Counted from the stretch's first letter, positions 1 to 13,225 are shown. The stretch is 64,000 nucleotides of DNA from Bromus sterilis (GCA_950022295.1 OX465600.1:291879782-291943781), one strand, 5' to 3'. Notes: generated by a model not told the origin, from the sequence alone. Made by a program: numbers and translations.

Positions 1-420
1 TTTGCCACCTTAACATACCGCAAAAATTGAGATAAATTTAGATTGTATCTTGCGACAAAACTAGTATCAATGTAACACTTTACAATGAACTATTGTCCAA
101 CATACATAATATATATTCTTAGTCCTTCCAAAGCACGTAAGGATATCTTTACTATTTTCCAATGATCATCTTATGAATCATTCTGGTATATGCTCATAAC
201 ATTTAGAGCATAGGACATTCTGGAATTGTACATATCATGGTGTACATGATTGATCAAATCATTCATGTGATTTTACTCACCAAGTGTCAAAACACTTGAA
301 TCTCGCTTCAACCTTTTCCATGCGGCAAGAACCTTTCTCGTCGTTTCCATATTGAACTTATTCAATATTTCATATATGTACTTCGGCCCAACCATATTAG
401 CACCTCAATCTATCTATATA

Positions 421-700
421 GACCATATTAGCCCAATATACTGGTTTTGCCCAAATCTTCCATTAAAATCAAATTTTCAATGAAACTTCACCCGTGTCAA
501 TAAAAGATACATCATTTCCAATCAACAATATGTCTTCTACATAATGTATTAGAAATATGTCTCAGCGCTCCCACTTAATTTCTTGCAAAAGCAAGCATCT
601 TCACCGTCTCTGATGAAACTAAACGTTTTAACAATTTCATCATGATGAAGATTCCAACTCCGCGAATGCTTATTTCAACCATTGAAATTTGCATGCTATT
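421..700 (-). pseudogene. Degenerate copia reverse transcriptase segment
   Basis: The minus-strand translation around 690 to 640 reads ASRSWN followed by a DEIVKTF-like stretch, the usual lead-in to the copia catalytic loop. At 543 to 511 it reads YVEDILLIGND, the counterpart of the family motif YVDDILLIGND, with the first catalytic aspartate changed to glutamate. Further downstream is a MEDLGKTSILG-like stretch corresponding to the MKDLGEASYILG motif. Frames shift between these blocks and there is no continuous ORF. The identification rests on these motifs in order and on the flanking copia LTR. The enzyme would have copied element RNA into DNA in cytoplasmic particles; this copy cannot. Confidence 0.75.
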
Positions 701-1833
701 TTAGCATCCTTTGAATTAACAGAACCCTTTGGACCATGTCCTGTACACGTCCTAGGTAACCATTCTATTAGAAGAACGTTGTTCCGTTTGTTCAACTACC
801 ATATACAAAAATTAGCATATGTAGTGGTTGCTACAATAATCCGTCCAGACTAAATATCGTTATGAAAGATCAAATCTTGTCATAGCCAACTCTTTGAACA
901 TAATCGTAAACCATTTTAACGATATGTCGAATATTTCATAGATGTGAGAACAACCACGTCTGTTTCTTTATAGATCCAAACACGGTATCTAGAGGGTCTT
1001 CCAAGTTCAGAAACTTGGTTTCTCGTGTATGGAACTATCACGGATTTTATAGCTCCTAGCCATTTTGACGGAGTCAGGGCCCATCATCGCTTCTTTGCAT
1101 GTAGTCGGTCCATTATTATCAAATAACAATGATTCAATCTCAAATCTTACTATTTGATCGATTACCCGATCTACGCAGTTCAATAGGAACTTAGATCGCC
1201 GTGACCACAACCTTTGGGACACGGGAGCCTCGAGCATTGCGGCCGCTTCCGGGACACTTTCCGGCGCTGCGCCACTTAGCACTTAAAGCTTAGGTTCAAC
1301 AACCTAATCAAAGTTCTACTGTCCTCCCACTTAACTTATCGCAAAAAATTCCTTCTCAAGAAACTTGATGCACTTAGCCACAAAACACTTTTGTCTTTAG
1401 TGTTATGGAGGAATACCCAACGGTTACTTTGGGATAACTTACAAAGACGCATTTTATCCGACTTTGGTTGTAAACATTTTACATATGCCTTGCATACCAA
1501 AATTTAAGAAAAGACAAATTGGGTTTTATCCCATTCCATAACTTATATGGTGTCATTTCAACGGATCTCGATGGCGCTCTTTTCAGTGAAAAGCGGTAGT
1601 CTCTAAAGCTTAATCCTTAAAATATAATGGCAATTTTATAAATAACACCTTTGATCCTTACCATGTCAAACAAGGTTTGATTACATCTCTCGAACACTCC
1701 ATACTCCTATGGTGTTTCGGGAAATGCAAGTTTTGGAACGATTCCTAAACTCTCAGGCATTTGCTAAACTTTTAACTCAAAATCTTCTTTTATGATCCAA
1801 TCATAAACTCTTATTTTCTCGTTACAATGATTT

Positions 1834-2281
1834 TCACTTCATCTTGAAATTTATTTGAACATTTTCAAACATTTCATACTTCTTCCTTATCAAGTAAATA
1901 TATACATATATCCACTCAAAACCTCGGTTAAAGTATATGAAGTTATAAGACCCACCACACACGGCTACACATAATGAACTATACACATCAACATGTATAA
2001 TGTCCAATAAGTTAGTCGTCCGTCCTTCTTTGCCTATGAACGGAGTTTCAATCATTTCTAGGAAATTCTTACAAGCGTCAGTTGATTCAAAATCAAAAGA
2101 CTCAAAAATTCCATCAAACATGGAGTTTCTTCATGTTTTCTTTCCAATATGATTTAAACGGTGTTTCAATCATCTCTAGAAATTTCTCACAACCGTCAAT
2201 TGATTCAAAATCAAAAGACTCCAAAATTCCATCACCATGGAGTTTCTTCATGTGTTTCTTTCCAATATGATTCAAACGGTG
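1834..2281 (-). pseudogene. Degenerate copia integrase (zinc finger and start of core) with internal duplication
   Basis: The minus-strand reading frame 2121 to 1834 contains ETPFIGKEGRTTNLLDIIHV followed by DVYSSLC, then a GGSYNFIYF stretch and a segment ending KYEMFENV. These match in order the copia integrase region that runs from the zinc finger (CLMGKMTKTPF) through the first catalytic aspartate (LIHTDV) to the YVYLM block. The expected zinc-binding cysteines are mostly replaced (for example DACKNFLEM where DACERCLMGKM is typical). A 115 to 120 bp segment covering the finger is repeated in tandem just upstream. The frame is interrupted on both sides. Confidence 0.75.
2042..2281 (-). repeat. 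Tandem duplication (2 copies, about 118 bp) in copia integrase
   Basis: Both copies contain the block TTGATTCAAAATCAAAAGAC, then CATGGAGTTTCTTCATGT and CTTTCCAATATGAT in the same order, spaced about 118 bp apart with a few substitutions and small indels. On the minus strand each copy encodes an ESFDFES peptide and the degenerate zinc finger, so the protein would have had two fingers in tandem. Confidence 0.85.
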
Positions 2282-2299
2282 GTGTCACTCATAAGTGAT

Positions 2300-4660
2300 C
2301 TTATAATCATTTGTCTTGCGACATGTTTAGCATCAGTTATTATGGATGTGATTTCTCCAACAAGATTTATAGAGTTCATCCATCTTCTATGAATATGGTG
2401 ATAATTTGAACAACTATTGTTCGTATAACACCAGAACAGAATAACAATTATTCAAATAAATCTTGAAGGCTAGGTTTAATTCCAACGATAAACACAATAA
2501 CACTTTATTTTGTTTTTGATGAGAATCATCCCATATTCATTTGCTAGTTACTCAGGCCATTGCAACTCTTGTATTGCGTTGTTCTGTATGACACTTCATA
2601 CCAACCAATCAGTATCCAATACTCAAGAATCACATTGTTTAACAAGTAATGAATATACCCATAACATGTATATCATCTATATACCCGAGCTGGACATTTC
2701 CAGTCTTTTCCTTTTTCTTTTTCGCCAAAATATTTTTCAGATCCTCTTTCAGCAATTCCTTTCCCTTTTTAGAAGAATTTATCAACATCACTTGTGGCAC
2801 CATTCAAATGACACATAATCCAAAGTGTGTTAGTCAAATACTAACACCCTTTGATTCTCACTTTGATGTAGATCACCGTCATCAAATGTTTGGTGTTCTT
2901 CCAAATTCCATTCTTTAGTAATCTTATAGTGTAGTAAACATTTTACCTACATCTTCCATTCATCCTATCATGACAACTTTCATGACAAAACTACCATAGC
3001 TCATAGGGACAAACTGTGAGTACAATATTAGTTCCCAAAACCTTTTTGAGAGATTAGGACACATAGTGTCTCCAACCTTCACAAATTCTCATACAATATG
3101 AGAACATGTTTCTCACTAAATTTTACTCTATCACATTGCAACTAAACATTGTTTCAGATATCGCTATATCTTCCACACATGATAGTTTCTGAAACAATCC
3201 TTTCAGCTCCTAGATAACCTTGATAATAACAAACAACATTTGAATATCAAGGATCATGGAGGCAAGTGTGATACTTAGACACTAACACTGGAATTGTTAC
3301 TCTCGATTTAATACACATTATTAAACTTCATGGAGTAAGCAAGGTTTGCTAAAGTTTGCAATAAGACTTTAAACTTTAGATTGACACTCAAACAATACGG
3401 TACCAGTCCGTAAAGTTAAATATCCAGAATTCTATAGTTCTATTATCTCAATTATAGCTAAGCGCAAAGGTAGTAAACAAATGCCAATGACTACAACGAA
3501 CTATGCAAATTCACTTTGATTTAGTTCATGATAAAATGAGTTCATCTAACTCCCACTCAAAAACAACATCCCTCGAGTCGTCTTTGGTGATTACACGAAC
3601 CAAATTCACTACACCACGACCGATCATCACGTGAGGCAGTGTAGCTGCAATGGCGAGCATCTCAATATGGTTCATCATATCATCCATATGACTCGTGCTT
3701 AACCTTTCGGTCCATGTTCCGAGGCCATGTCTGTACATGCTAGGCTCGCCAAGTAGAACCTTAGTATTTGCATGTGTTTCAAGGCCATGTCTGTACATGC
3801 TAGGCTTGAAAACACCCGTTGTATGCGAACGTAGAGTCTATCACACCCGATCATCACGTGGTGTCTCGAAACGACGAACTTTCTTAACGGTGCATACTAA
3901 GGAAGAACATATAATTATCTTGATATTAAGTGAGAGGGATCATCTTATAATGCTACCGCAGCGATCATGATCGTAACTAAGCAAAATAAGATGCATAAAA
4001 GGATAAACATCACATGCATGGATAATGTGATATGATATGGTCCTTCTCGCAATAGATCTCCATCTTTGTGCGTCTTGGTATGATCTCCATCATGCCACCG
4101 GCGCGACACCAAGGTCCATGGCGCCACCACCATGGTCGTCCTTCTCCATTACAATATATCTCATGGATATATCTACAGCACGCAGGCCTTAAAAAGGAAA
4201 AACACAACCATATGGCTCCTGCCGGTTGTTTACAATAAATCTCATTTCATACAACATTTTTTTAACAATGACCATATCACATCACATGCCCTGCAAAAAC
4301 AAGTTAGACGCTTCTAAATTATCTTTGCAAATTTTACGTGGTTTTGGGCTTCCTAGGAAAGAATCGATCTTACCTACGGACAAGAACCACAACGTTGATT
4401 CGCTAGTTGTTTCTTTTCATCCCTTTCCAGGGCCCTCCGTTGCAAATGCCATATCACTAATGTTAGAGAAACTGAAACCCCCAAAGCCACTTTATACGGT
4501 ACAAGCCGTATGTCAAGCGTGACACGCAATCTGCGCTTAGGGCCGCTTCAATCCAACATTGCCGCAATATGAACAAGTGCACAAAAGAGGGTAACAACTA
4601 GAGGATCAACGCCCACATCTCTATGTGTTCTAACCGTACAAAGCATCTACGCATAGACGA
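2300..4660 (-). other. Copia 5' internal region (leader plus decayed gag), no intact ORF
   Basis: This stretch lies between the primer-binding site and the integrase remnant, where the leader, gag and protease of a copia element belong. I see no gag motif I would defend and no ORF above about 100 codons. At 3716..3745 and 3780..3806 a direct repeat containing CATGTCTGTACATGCTAGGC occurs twice, about 63 bp apart. Short shadow ORFs here are ignored. Confidence 0.55.
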
Positions 4661-4673
4661 GGCTCTGATACCA
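4661..4673 (-). other. Primer-binding site of the copia element
   Basis: The minus strand reads TGGTATCAGAGCC, complementary to the 3' end of initiator methionine tRNA, one base from the LTR end at 4675. It sets the orientation of the element as minus. Confidence 0.9.
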
Positions 4674-4674
4674 C

Positions 4675-6369
4675 TGAAGGGTTCGTTGCATAGAAAACAA
4701 AAAATTTCCTACGATTGCAACTGCCAAGATCACATCTAGGAGATAACTTGTAACGGTTTGAGAAGGACTCACCCTCGAAGACCAAAAGCTTTAACGAGAA
4801 CTATTCTCGTGGGTGATGTAGTCGAACACTCGCCGACCTCAAGGTCGCGATGAAGACTTGACGCCACGAACGGGCAGCGTCTCCGTAGTCGGTCACACGT
4901 ACAGATCAGTGACGACCTCCGCCCCTTGCTCCAGTTGGGCAGCGGAAGTAGTGGATCCTCGGGAACTCCAGCAGCACTACAACATAGTGGTGGTGGTGGT
5001 AGAGAAGATCTTGAGCAGGGCTTCGCCTAAGCACCGTACTCGTGAAACTGGATCAGCTAGCAAGGGGAGGAAGATGCCAACCAAAGGGCATATGAGAGAT
5101 GGAGGAATGAGTGTGTAGAGGGGTCTCCACCCATCTATATATAGGAGGGGGAGGCAGCCCCCAAGGGGTAGCACGCCCCAAGAGGTGCCCCCACCTCTCC
5201 CCTCATCATGTGGGTGGACTCTCCACTCACAAAAACAAAGGGTCACACATTATTCCCATAACTTCCATAATTCTCCACTCAAAATTCCAAGAGTTTTATC
5301 ACATTAAAACACTTTTAATTATCTTGTTTAATGTCACTCAAATTAATGAACACTTCATTCAATGAGTACTTCATTGATGAACACTTCATTCAATGAACAC
5401 ATTAACAATTATCCCCTTGCACTATTTTGATATACCGAAACTATTCCAGCAGTTTTATCAAAACAGTCCATGTGCTGTCCTGTATATTCTCCGGCGTTCC
5501 GTATCCACTCAAACGCGTCAACGAATCCTTAAGTGTGTCACCCTACGGTTCGTGAATAAAATGGACATGACAGAGACTCTTCTCTGATCAATAATCATCA
5601 GCGGGATCTGGAGATCCATGATGACTCCCACTTACTCAACGATGAACTAGTGATCGTGTGAACCAAAACTCCGTAACCAATTCCTTTTGTCTCGCGATAT
5701 TTTACTTGTCCGTGATCCGATCATTTGGTATCATCCATACCTAGTTCGATCTCGTTACCGACAAGTACTCTTTACTCGTTCCGTGATATAACATCCTCGT
5801 GAGCCAGTCACGTGCTTGCAAGCGATGTCAATGTGATATCACCGAGAGGGCCCAGAGTATATCTCTCTGTCATCTGGATGGACAAATCCCACTCTTGATC
5901 CACGAGCCTCAACTAACACTTTCCAAGTACCCAACGACACCTTTATAATCACCCTGTTACGGTGTGACGTTTGATGGAATCAAAGTACTCTTCCGGTGTC
6001 AGTGATTGACGTGATCTCATGGTCTAAGGATTAGAGTTACTTCGTGAAAGTTTGATACAGCAATAGAAACTTGATGACATGATCGTATTGCTATAACTAC
6101 TGTGGGTGTATGTTCATCACATCATTCTCCAATGACATGACCTTGTTATTAACAACATCCAATGTTCATGACCAGGAAACCTTGATCATCCGTTAATCAA
6201 CAAGCTAGTATAAAGAGAGGCATTACTAGGAACCTTTTCTCTGTTTATTAAACACACATGTATTAACGTTTCCGGTTAACACAATTATAGCATGAAAATA
6301 AACATTTATCATAAACATGGAATAAGATAATAACCATTTTATTATTGCCTCTCGGGCATATTCCCTTCA
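4675..6369 (-). repeat. 5' LTR of the copia element
   Basis: The minus-strand LTR starts TGAAGGGAATATGCCC at 6369 and ends AACGAACCCTTCA at 4675, so TG...CA ends are present. The length of 1,695 bp fits Angela-type LTRs. The primer-binding site follows directly. The second LTR is outside the window, so insertion age cannot be estimated here. Confidence 0.9.
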
Positions 6370-6543
6370 TAGAGAGGACTCGACACGCTATCTATTAAGA
6401 AAATGAAGAAACCATTAATATAAGTACAGAAGATCGATAATCGTCATGAACATATATATACAGAGAGAGAAGTGATCGACACCTCTTGAGAGATTGGTCG
6501 AACAACAAGTTTTCGGATATCTATCCCTAGCTAACATCTGAAC

Positions 6544-8276
6544 TCAATTTTCACAACTGAAATTAAGTTCCGTATAGTATTCTCCTTTCTTATCGAGGAC
6601 GTGCTCAAGAAAGAATCCCGCCAATTCCTCTTGAATTTGTTTTATGCGATCTTCTGGTAGGAGTTGTTCCTAAAGCTCCCAAAGCTAATTTGAAGAAGGG
6701 GGTCAATACATGCATATTATATGAATGAAACTCAACACAAATTAAAATTGTGAATATAGTGTTGCTTACGCACATCAAAATCTTTTTTAGAGTGGCCGCC
6801 TTTCTTAGAGAACGTCTCGTTGTAGATGTACTCGCAAATGTAGTATCCACAAAGATTAGTCCCTTGTGGTTGATACATCCACTTTACGAGAAATAGAGTT
6901 CAATTAATCAAAATTATAATCAAGCATTATAAATGGTATTGATGAAACGGCTAGCTAGAATCAATGGGAGATGCGCGGAACTAGCTATAGTAGTACTTAC
7001 TTTCGGGTATGAGATTTTCAGTTCCTTCGGCAGTACTCTCGGAATTGTTTGGGTGAACTGTTTCCAAACCCTGCCATACACAAAGAAAATAATTATTACC
7101 TGATATCAGGAAATGAAAAAAGTTGCCGATATATGATCGATTGAACTTACTTCGTGAGCATTTCAATGATCTCTGCATACTCATTGCGTTCTTTTCGTTT
7201 TGAGTCTAAGACGGTTACTACTCCGTTCTCAACATCAATCTCTAGGAGAACATAGTGGAAGTTGTGCACGCATGAATAACTCATCAATTACATTAATATA
7301 ACCTCGAGTATTAAGGAAGATCGAATATGCACAAGACAGTATATAACACTCACTTGAAGTTGTAAGGAAAGAGTATTTTCTGTTTGTTTTGATGTTGAAG
7401 CAAAGATTTTAGCAAGTTGGACTCGGGTACTGCGGGTTCATTTTGAACCACGAATGGATCAAATATATTTAAGTTAATGAACCCAATATTGTTGATTCCT
7501 TTTTGCTTGCATTCGACGATCTTCAATCTGCATGCATGATATAGAGGATAAATTATTTGTACATGATGAAAGAGTTGAGCTGTATATAAATAGATACTTA
7601 ATTAAAGAAGTAGTAACTTACAGACAGTAGCAAGTGACGATTACTTTATCGATGGCCATTGCATTGTAAAGCTGGAATAATTCCTCAAATTGAACAGGCA
7701 CCAACTCAATTGCAACGAGGTCGTCCTGATTCTCTTTAACCATAACGAACAAATTATCCTGACCACCAGACGACTTGCAGCAATCCAGGTACCAATTATG
7801 GAGTCTTCGCATCATACTTGTTAGAGGAGTACCAGGTTTGACGAGAGGATGCCCGTACCGGTATGTGTATACTTCCTCCATTGATTCAAATTGTATAGCA
7901 GCGGGCAGGTAATCACCAATTTTAGTACCGGGCGCCATCCCCTCGACGTGACCGATATCGTCGCTAAACACCTTCAACGGGGCTAACGATTGTTTCGCCT
8001 GTTCGCCGAGCTGGGGAACGTTTTCACTTTTTTTATTGATATCCTTTTGTCAGCAGTAGTGGTTCTATTATTTCGCGCTTCTTTCACTGTCTTTTTAAGA
8101 ACGCGGACATTGTTGTCATCCAGCGGAGGCGATGGTGGTCGCATCAGGTTATCCACAGTGCGCTTCACTATCTCCGGATCTAACATCATCTTCTTCGAAG
8201 GTGCATTTTTTTCTTATTCAAAAATGCATCTACTTCTCCTTTAACGATCTTCTTGTTTTCCTCCACGCTCCTATCG
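6544..8276 (-). pseudogene. CACTA-encoded protein, 3' half with Ulp1-like (C48) cysteine protease domain
   Basis: This continues the coding region interrupted by the gypsy insertion. Probable exons on the minus strand are 8276-7622, 7527-7354, 7261-7151, 7070-7001, 6881-6770 and 6684-6544. Most junctions have GT and AG; the acceptor before 7261 reads AA. Conserved blocks in order are VPQLGEQAKQS, FEELFQLYN with CYCL, LFPYNF, FHYVLLEID (catalytic His), VLDSKRK (catalytic Asp) and QPQGTNLCGYY (oxyanion Gln and catalytic Cys). This is the triad order of Ulp1/SENP-type SUMO proteases, which many plant CACTA and Mutator elements carry. A frameshift near 8030-8050 and an in-frame TAG near 6675 show decay. 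The element's own use of the protease is unknown. Confidence 0.75.
8272..8276. repeat. Target-site duplication TATCG (left) of gypsy element 1
   Basis: TATCG directly precedes the LTR start TGTAACACCC at 8277 and matches TATCG at 22042..22046 after the 3' LTR. It is a perfect 5-bp duplication. Confidence 0.95.
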
Positions 8277-11200
8277 TGTAACACCCTCACTGTCAGTGAA
8301 CAGTAATCCCTGTTACTGTTCATCTGTATTGTTCCAAACTTTTGTTGATCAACTAGTTCAGTTTAGATTCAAATTCTCCTTTGATATTGTTGCAAGCAAA
8401 TATTAACCATGGGCCTTGATCATCATGGATGAAAACAAAGTCCAAGCCATTTGAAATAAAATTCAAACAAACCCTAAAATGCCTTTTGATGAATATTAAA
8501 ATATGGTGACAATAAATCTTTTCCAAAAATCTTGGAACCACTTTTTAAAAATCCCATATAATCATTGGACCATGCCAATATGGTTTTGGGTATCTATTAT
8601 GCCACTGAAAAATTTCAAACAATTCTAAACAGTAGCCAAAAACCCCCAAATAACCATTTAATATTTAAATCAAATATTAAATGAATTTTAAAATTGCCCA
8701 AACCTCTTGGGGAATTAATCTAGGGTGGTTGCTAAATTATGGTACACTTACACCAGTTTACAAAAATGCCTAGATGAATAAAATTATTACAAAAAGAAAT
8801 ATACAGAAAAGAATAAAAACAAAAACAGAAAAATGGGAAAACCTAATCTAACGCTGGGGGGCGAAGCCCACCCCCCTTCCCCCTTGGGCCAGCCCACCCA
8901 GGCCCACTCCCCCTCCCCATCTTCTTCAACCTCCGTACAGGCGTGGCGCCCATCGCGCGGTCGGCCGCAGCCTCGTCGTCGTGGTGGCCATCCAGGCCAC
9001 CTCCGGCGGGGATAAGAGCCCCGGGATGCCCTCCCCCAAACCCTAACCCTAGCCCGTCCCCATTCCCCCCGAGCTCGCCCCGTTCCTTGCCCGCTCGAAC
9101 CCGTGTTCTGGCCGTGGGAGCGCCACCGCCGTCGGCGCGGCCAACGGGCTCCCCACACGCCGCCGTCTTGTCCAGGAGGCGCGCCGGGGACTGCTACGCC
9201 AAGCTGTACCGCGGATTTGAGCCGGGACGGACCGTGGGCTGCGAATCGACTTCGTCTTCAAGCTCGGCCGCCCGCGCCATTTTCGCCCGTGCGCTCCACT
9301 CCGAGCTCCCCCGACATCACAGACCCCTTCTCGTCCCTCGTGGTGAGCTGCGCTGCTGTTCCCCCGGTTCCCGCCCCCTTCCTGTGCGCTGGGTCGCCGC
9401 CGCTGTGAGTACAGACTCCGGCCGTGCCGCCGTTCGAAGTAGCCGTGCCCCTGGTGCATCCCAGGCTGCGATTTTTGCTCGAATGGGTGCGCGTGGTTCC
9501 ACTGGTTTGATTCCATATGGTCCCGTGCGAAATGATCACTGTTGGCCGCCGTTTACCTCGCCGCCGTGTACTGTTGGGAGCCGCCGGCGAGCTTGAGCTC
9601 TGCTATGTCGTGCCCCCCCCCCTCTGTGTCTCTGGCTACTGGGCCCGGGGCCACTGCTAACTTTGTGATTAAGCACTAACCCCCCTGATTAGCTTAAGTG
9701 TCTGTTATATTAGTGGCAAAAACTGTTAGCTATTAGATCAGTCAATGACTGGTGGGCCACACGACTTAAAAACCCTGTTAGAGTAAATAAAACTAGTGGT
9801 TAAACTAGCAGTGACTTACACCTGGGCCCCACCTGTAAGAATTTAAATAAAAGAATTTTAATAATATTTAGTCACTTACATGTGGGTCCAGGGTATTTTA
9901 AATAATAAAAATGAATTATTTCCAATTGTGTGGCTGACATGTGGGTCCCACCCTGTTCTGGATAATGTTTGTATTTTATTAATAAAAATAATTCCAGAAA
10001 TCTTTTAAATGATTTAAAACTTTGAAAATTAATATCTTTTAAACCGTAACTCGGATCGAAAAAGTTTATACATGAAAATTGATCAGAAAAATATAACTAA
10101 TACGGATACGCTATTCGTATACCAACCACACCCCCCTAACACACCGATCATCGACATTCTCCCCCTCCGGGCTGTCTGCCGATATTTTCGGTACCGATAA
10201 AAATTCCCCGGATCAAAATACTTTGTACACGAAAGTTGTCCGGAATGGTTCAACTAACACGGATACACCCCCCTTATGTTTGTCCGGTACCCACGACACC
10301 TCCGGCATGAACCCTTCCCCCTCCGGACACCCTGTCCGGTAATCACCCGGAGCCGGTAGTTCATCCCCGGATGAATTCCCGCTCCGAGCAACGTGCATTG
10401 CACTGCGTTAGAACACCGTTAACATTTCATCTGTCATGTCATGCATATGTTTATATATTATTGCTGTGTATTTACTGTTTCCTTCCCCCCCTTAATCTCC
10501 GGTAGACCCCGCTGCTACCGCCGACTACACTGCTGCCGGGTACGACTACTTCGTCGACGACCCTGCCCCTACCGTCGAGCTTCCAGGCAAGCAGAGTCAT
10601 TCTCTTCCCCAGATATCGCCTATCTTTCCGTACATTTCTTGCACTAGGCATTGTTACTGCTGCTGCTACGATTACAATCCTATTCAATTGCATAGCCTGA
10701 TTTTGTCGCCCCTTGATGTACCCCCCTTATCCTATGCTGCCTATTATATTTATGCATTATTCAGCAGTGAACCCTGCGCATTGTTAGTTAGGACTAGATA
10801 GCGGGCCGTGATCACTCAGGGGGTGAACACGGATACAATATATACAACTGCACAGGTACGGTACAAAGCAGACACCGCCAAAGGCCCCTATCTGGGTTAT
10901 GCCTAGTCACCTCAAGTGTGAGCTATCCAGGAGTAATCCTTGTACTCCACCCGAGGCTGACTTTGTCTTGCCGCCATAGGGTCCTGGACAGCGGTTGTCC
11001 TTAAAGGTAAGAAAGTCGGGCGACCCAACGGTGCCCGCGAGAGGTATATCGTCGGGAACGACAGGGAGGGTACGACCGACGTTACTGGCGTGCTTGGCCC
11101 CTGCTCGTATCTCGCGAGAGTTACCAAACCACGAAAGTCGAGCTCTACCAAGAGCAAACGCGAGACAAGGTAAGGAGACGGTTCACCTTGTTGGTAACCG

Positions 11201-12573
11201 CAGTGACTTGGTGGGACGACAGGGCAGGCACCGATGTACTGGTGGACCTGACTGCTGTCGTTGACCGCGGGTCGGTTAAGTCGAGGCAACGATAACGGTT
11301 GTCCCGCAGGTTAATTAAAATGCTAAATGGTTCGGCGGATGTCTTGAGTAGCCTTTTGGCTTGTACGCACTACCTACACGTGGGATAAGGAGTGTGGGCT
11401 CCCCTGCATCGTAGTCTTGTTCGAGGGTCTTCAGACGTCAGCAGTACCGCGGGCTGATTGTCGGGAAGTGGTGTTGTCTTCTCTTGCTCGAGCGGTGTAT
11501 TTGTATTTGCTTTGATTTTGCTTCACCGGCCAGTCACGCACCGTGCAGGAGTACGTTCGGGTTAGGGTCCAAAGCCCGGCGTACATAGGATATAGTCCGG
11601 CGGATGACCTCTCTGTTGATTGCCGAAGGATGGGCTACTTTGTGTCGGATAGCTTTGGTGGAGCGTTCCTTAACAAGGTTCCCGCCACCCTGGAGATCCG
11701 AGCGTCGTAGAGTCACGCCAGTGCACCCCTGCAGGGAAGATTAATCTATCGATAGCCGTGTCCACAGTAACAGGACGCTTTATGCTGAAGCTGGATCTTA
11801 CCACTAGAAACTATTATTATTAAACTGTATGGTTTCGGGTTTTCTTCCTCGCGGGGATGTCGAGGAGGTGAACTCGGAGGCATTATTATTATTGTTAATC
11901 ATTAAAACTTATATTATACAATGTTGCAGCAACTTCTGCTTCGTTGTTACTTTACGCTTTATATGAACTGTTGGCTGATTCTTACCTCATGCTGCAAGAC
12001 ATCGTCGGAAGATGCATGCTAGTCGTCGATAGGCCTAGCTTCTTACCCTTGCTCTGGATTTCTGTCTTTCAGTCCACTATATACAACCTCTTCTTTCCGT
12101 TGATACAATGCATAATGCTTAGTAGCGGACGTAAGACTCGCGGGTATACTAGATACTCACCTGCTTTATTTCCTTTACTGTTTTGCCTGATCGGCCGCTG
12201 CAGTCGACGTTGGAGCCCAGGAGCAGGAGTACCCCGGAGGAGGATACTACTACGTCGAGACCCCCGCTGACCAGGACCAGGAGTAGTTTCGGAGGCTCCC
12301 AGGCAGGAGGCCTTGCCTTTTCGATATGTATCTCTGATGTTATTTGTGCTAGCCTTCTTAAGGCAAAACTTGACTAACTATGTCTGTACTCAGATATTAT
12401 GGCTTGTATAACTTATGTATTCGGGTCCGCGTGACCCCCCTTTATTATAACATATTGGTTTATCCTTTTGTGTTTAGTGTTGTGCTGTGATATTCTCACC
12501 GTGGCACCCTAATCTCAGTCGTGTACCCTGCGTGTATGATTACTGTACACGGATTGATTTTGGGGGCGTCACA
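8277..12573 (+). repeat. 5' LTR of gypsy element 1
   Basis: Starts TGTAACACCCTCACTGTC and ends GGGGGCGTCACA; 4,297 bp. A GC-rich stretch at about 8850..9650 gives long ORFs in several frames on both strands; because the same ORFs recur in the 3' LTR they are composition effects and not genes. Relative to the 3' LTR this copy lacks 23 bp near 9951, removing one arm of a palindrome. Confidence 0.95.
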
Positions 12574-12576
12574 AGT

Positions 12577-12588
12577 TGGTATCAGATC
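12577..12588 (+). other. Primer-binding site of gypsy element 1
   Basis: TGGTATCAGATC follows the 5' LTR after a 3-base spacer and is complementary to the 3' end of initiator methionine tRNA except at its last bases. Confidence 0.85.
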
Positions 12589-13225
12589 CGACTGCCTGTA
12601 GGAAGCCACCCCACCACTACCTGGTCGATGTTGAGTCTAGACTTTGAAAACTATTTTGCTAACTTATTATTTGGCTTACGGGCCCACATCGATGTCACTA
12701 CGTGTGATATCTATGGTATTAGGATCCTTTTCTCCTTACCTATGCTCTGGACTCTGCTCTCTTATCCTTGCTGGTAAGTTTTACAAAATCTGACATTAGG
12801 ATCACGTTCTATTGATTCCACCCGGCGTTTTTGGTGCTTCCCCCATTGATTGAGTCGTGTCGCAGGAGTCGTACCCCAGATCCCGGACCGCGGATCCCAT
12901 TCTCATTCTGGGCAGGCCGCGCGTTCTCTGGCATCAACTCCTGTGGCCAACAGTTTTCTTGCGGCGTGATTGACATAGTGGAATCTATGTCGCGTCGTGT
13001 AATCCTTACCGCGGTCTGCGCGCCGCCTAGTGTGTCCTTTTTCCTTAATTTATACGACGTTACGCTGCCCGATTTTCGATTGATTCTATGTGCGGATGTG
13101 TATGTCTTATATGACTACCCCTATATATCTGCGCCTCCTCTTTGTTGTCGCTTTACCTCTTACTCGTTTCCGGCATCTCGTTAATAATGTTCATCGCTGA
13201 AATACCCCTGTTAAATTCTAGCAGG
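12589..13225 (+). other. Leader between primer-binding site and gag of element 1
   Basis: About 640 bp of untranslated leader. ORFs here of about 100 codons show no recognisable motif and start far from gag. Unlike gypsy elements 2 and 3, there is no extra long sense ORF ahead of gag. Confidence 0.6.

Larger units (their letters stand above)
1..6369 (-). mobile_element. Ty1/copia LTR retrotransposon (Angela/WIS/BARE-like), 5' part, decayed
   Basis: Read on the minus strand, this is an LTR (6369 to 4675), a primer-binding site (4673 to 4661), a long leader and a heavily mutated gag-pol running off the left edge. The LTR begins TGAAGGGAATATGCCC, close to the known start of the Angela/WIS/BARE superfamily, and is about 1.7 kb long, as in that group. 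Recognisable integrase and reverse transcriptase segments lie at about 1834..2281 and 421..700. It sits in the CACTA element that continues at 6370; the base run after the LTR is TAGAG, but its partner target duplication is outside the window. No long ORF survives, so the copy is dead. Confidence 0.85.

Noticed and set aside
8787..9600. Several overlapping ORFs of 100 to 217 codons on both strands in the element 1 LTR (and again at 18223..19118)
   Set aside because: GC-rich composition suppresses stop codons in all frames; no domain, and both strands are equally open.
10912..11289. 125-codon minus-strand ORF found at the same place in both LTRs of element 1 (also 20380..20757)
   Set aside because: Conservation is explained by LTR identity; no motif, and antisense ORFs in GC-rich LTRs are common.
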